A stretch of DNA of 6,585 nt from Chlamydiota bacterium (GTDB taxonomy: Bacteria > Chlamydiota > Chlamydiia > Chlamydiales > Criblamydiaceae), in the NCBI GenBank assembly GCA_021772365.1, contig JAJFMC010000311.1:1-6585 (forward strand), in the 5' to 3' direction. The position numbers and the translations under genes are program-made. This document shows, in pieces, positions 6,102-6,585 of the stretch. How positions within the stretch are numbered: position 1 is the stretch's first letter; every line of letters starts with the position of its first letter. Under the pieces are notes generated by a model. It had not been told where the DNA came from, searched no databases, and worked only from the letters and a program-made list of their open reading frames with translations.

Positions 6102-6585
6102 CTACTTCCAATCTCCATGAATAATACCTACACCCGCATTGATGGCATGGGTTGCCTGCTTGCCTTCAATATCGAACAAAAATTTCGGATGAATACCGAG
6201 TTGTTGATTTCCCGAGCGTAATATCGCGATATTCTTCCCTTCCTTAAACACCTCGCCTTCACTGATAGTGTTTAGAGCTTGAATCCCTCGACGTGCAAAA
6301 CCGCGCAGCTCCTCTTCACAAGCTTGAATCCCCTTCACACCACTACCAAGGACCTTTTCTGTTTCGCGAATCATGCGGACCATCTCTTTGAGTTCGTTGG
6401 GTAAAATGGCAAATGAATGATCCGGACCGGGAAGGTTATTACTAAGAGTAAAATGTTTTTCTATCACAGTAGCCCCTAACGAAACCGCTGCTATTGGTGC
6501 GAGAAACGGATCTCTACTATGATCGGAAAGGCCTACGTTTACGTGGTAACGATTTTTCAGCCAGGGAATAACTTTTAAGTTCATC
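6102..6585 (-). CDS. neuB: NeuB-family N-acetylneuraminate/nonulosonic acid synthase, N-terminal part beyond the window
   Basis: The visible 160 residues are the C-terminal half of a sialic-acid-synthase-type enzyme, which condenses a six-carbon amino sugar (ManNAc or a diacetamido variant, free or phosphorylated) with phosphoenolpyruvate. Diagnostic segments, numbered from the Met at 6584, are VGLSDHS (17-23), GATVIEKHFTLS (37-48), LPGPDHSFAILPNELKEMV (51-69) and EEELRGFARR (90-99), the end of the TIM barrel. They are followed by a C-terminal antifreeze-like SAF domain (about 101-160) with LRSGNQQLGIHP in the substrate-contact loop. Family members are about 340-350 residues long and normally have roughly 180-200 residues before the conserved MNL, so the Met at 6584 is internal and the real start is to the right of the window. 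The pathway product (sialic, legionaminic or pseudaminic acid) cannot be decided from this half. It is the first visible gene of a tight operon with the HAD and Nudix genes; no CMP-sugar synthetase is in view. Confidence 0.9.
   Translation of the reverse strand, partial: MNLKVIPWLKNRYHVNVGLSDHSRDPFLAPIAAVSLGATVIEKHFTLSNNLPGPDHSFAILPNELKEMVRMIRETEKVLGSGVKGIQACEEELRGFARRGIQALNTISEGEVFKEGKNIAILRSGNQQLGIHPKFLFDIEGKQATHAINAGVGIIHGDWK

Overview
The window is from a Gram-negative-type bacterium and is fully explained by protein-coding genes; no rRNA, tRNA, CRISPR array or insertion sequence was recognised. Its most telling gene is an 867-residue protein with a phosphoinositide-phosphatase active site of the kind found in secreted virulence effectors (SopB/IpgD) and in eukaryotic INPP4. 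This suggests a host-associated lineage. An environmental Chlamydiae member (Waddlia/Simkania-like) is my first guess and a Legionellales member the second, both at low confidence because no single gene here is diagnostic of a phylum. Spot counts put the coding regions near 45-50 % GC, apart from one very AT-rich block at 541-720.

Layout. (1) Positions 1-438, minus strand: a DUF4442 hot-dog-fold (thioesterase-like) protein that lacks only its extreme C-terminus, which runs off the left edge. (2) Positions 442-588: a divergent intergenic region whose right half is very AT-rich. (3) Positions 589-3192, plus: the large putative phosphoinositide phosphatase, with an AT-rich N-terminal coding segment, a Pro/Lys/Glu-rich linker, an acidic stretch, a long helical middle and a C-terminal CX5R active site (Cys771-Arg777). 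(4) Positions 3245-4657, plus: a soluble pyridine nucleotide transhydrogenase (SthA/UdhA type) that has lost both cysteines of the ancestral disulfide motif. (5) Positions 4658-4735: a short gap between convergent genes. (6) Positions 4736-6585, minus: a tightly packed three-gene operon read right to left, consisting of a NeuB-family sialic/nonulosonic acid synthase (cut by the right edge), a HAD-family sugar-phosphate-type phosphatase, and a divergent Nudix hydrolase overlapping the HAD gene by 14 bases.

How the genes relate. The minus-strand operon looks like part of a surface-sugar pathway: NeuB condenses a six-carbon amino sugar with phosphoenolpyruvate to a nine-carbon acid, the HAD enzyme could remove a phosphate before or after that step, and the Nudix protein may act on a nucleotide or nucleotide-sugar. 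The transhydrogenase is a housekeeping redox-balance enzyme. The phosphatase looks like a modular effector that could act on host membrane lipids. Its biochemical class rests on an active-site motif and is well supported; secretion and host targeting are inference.
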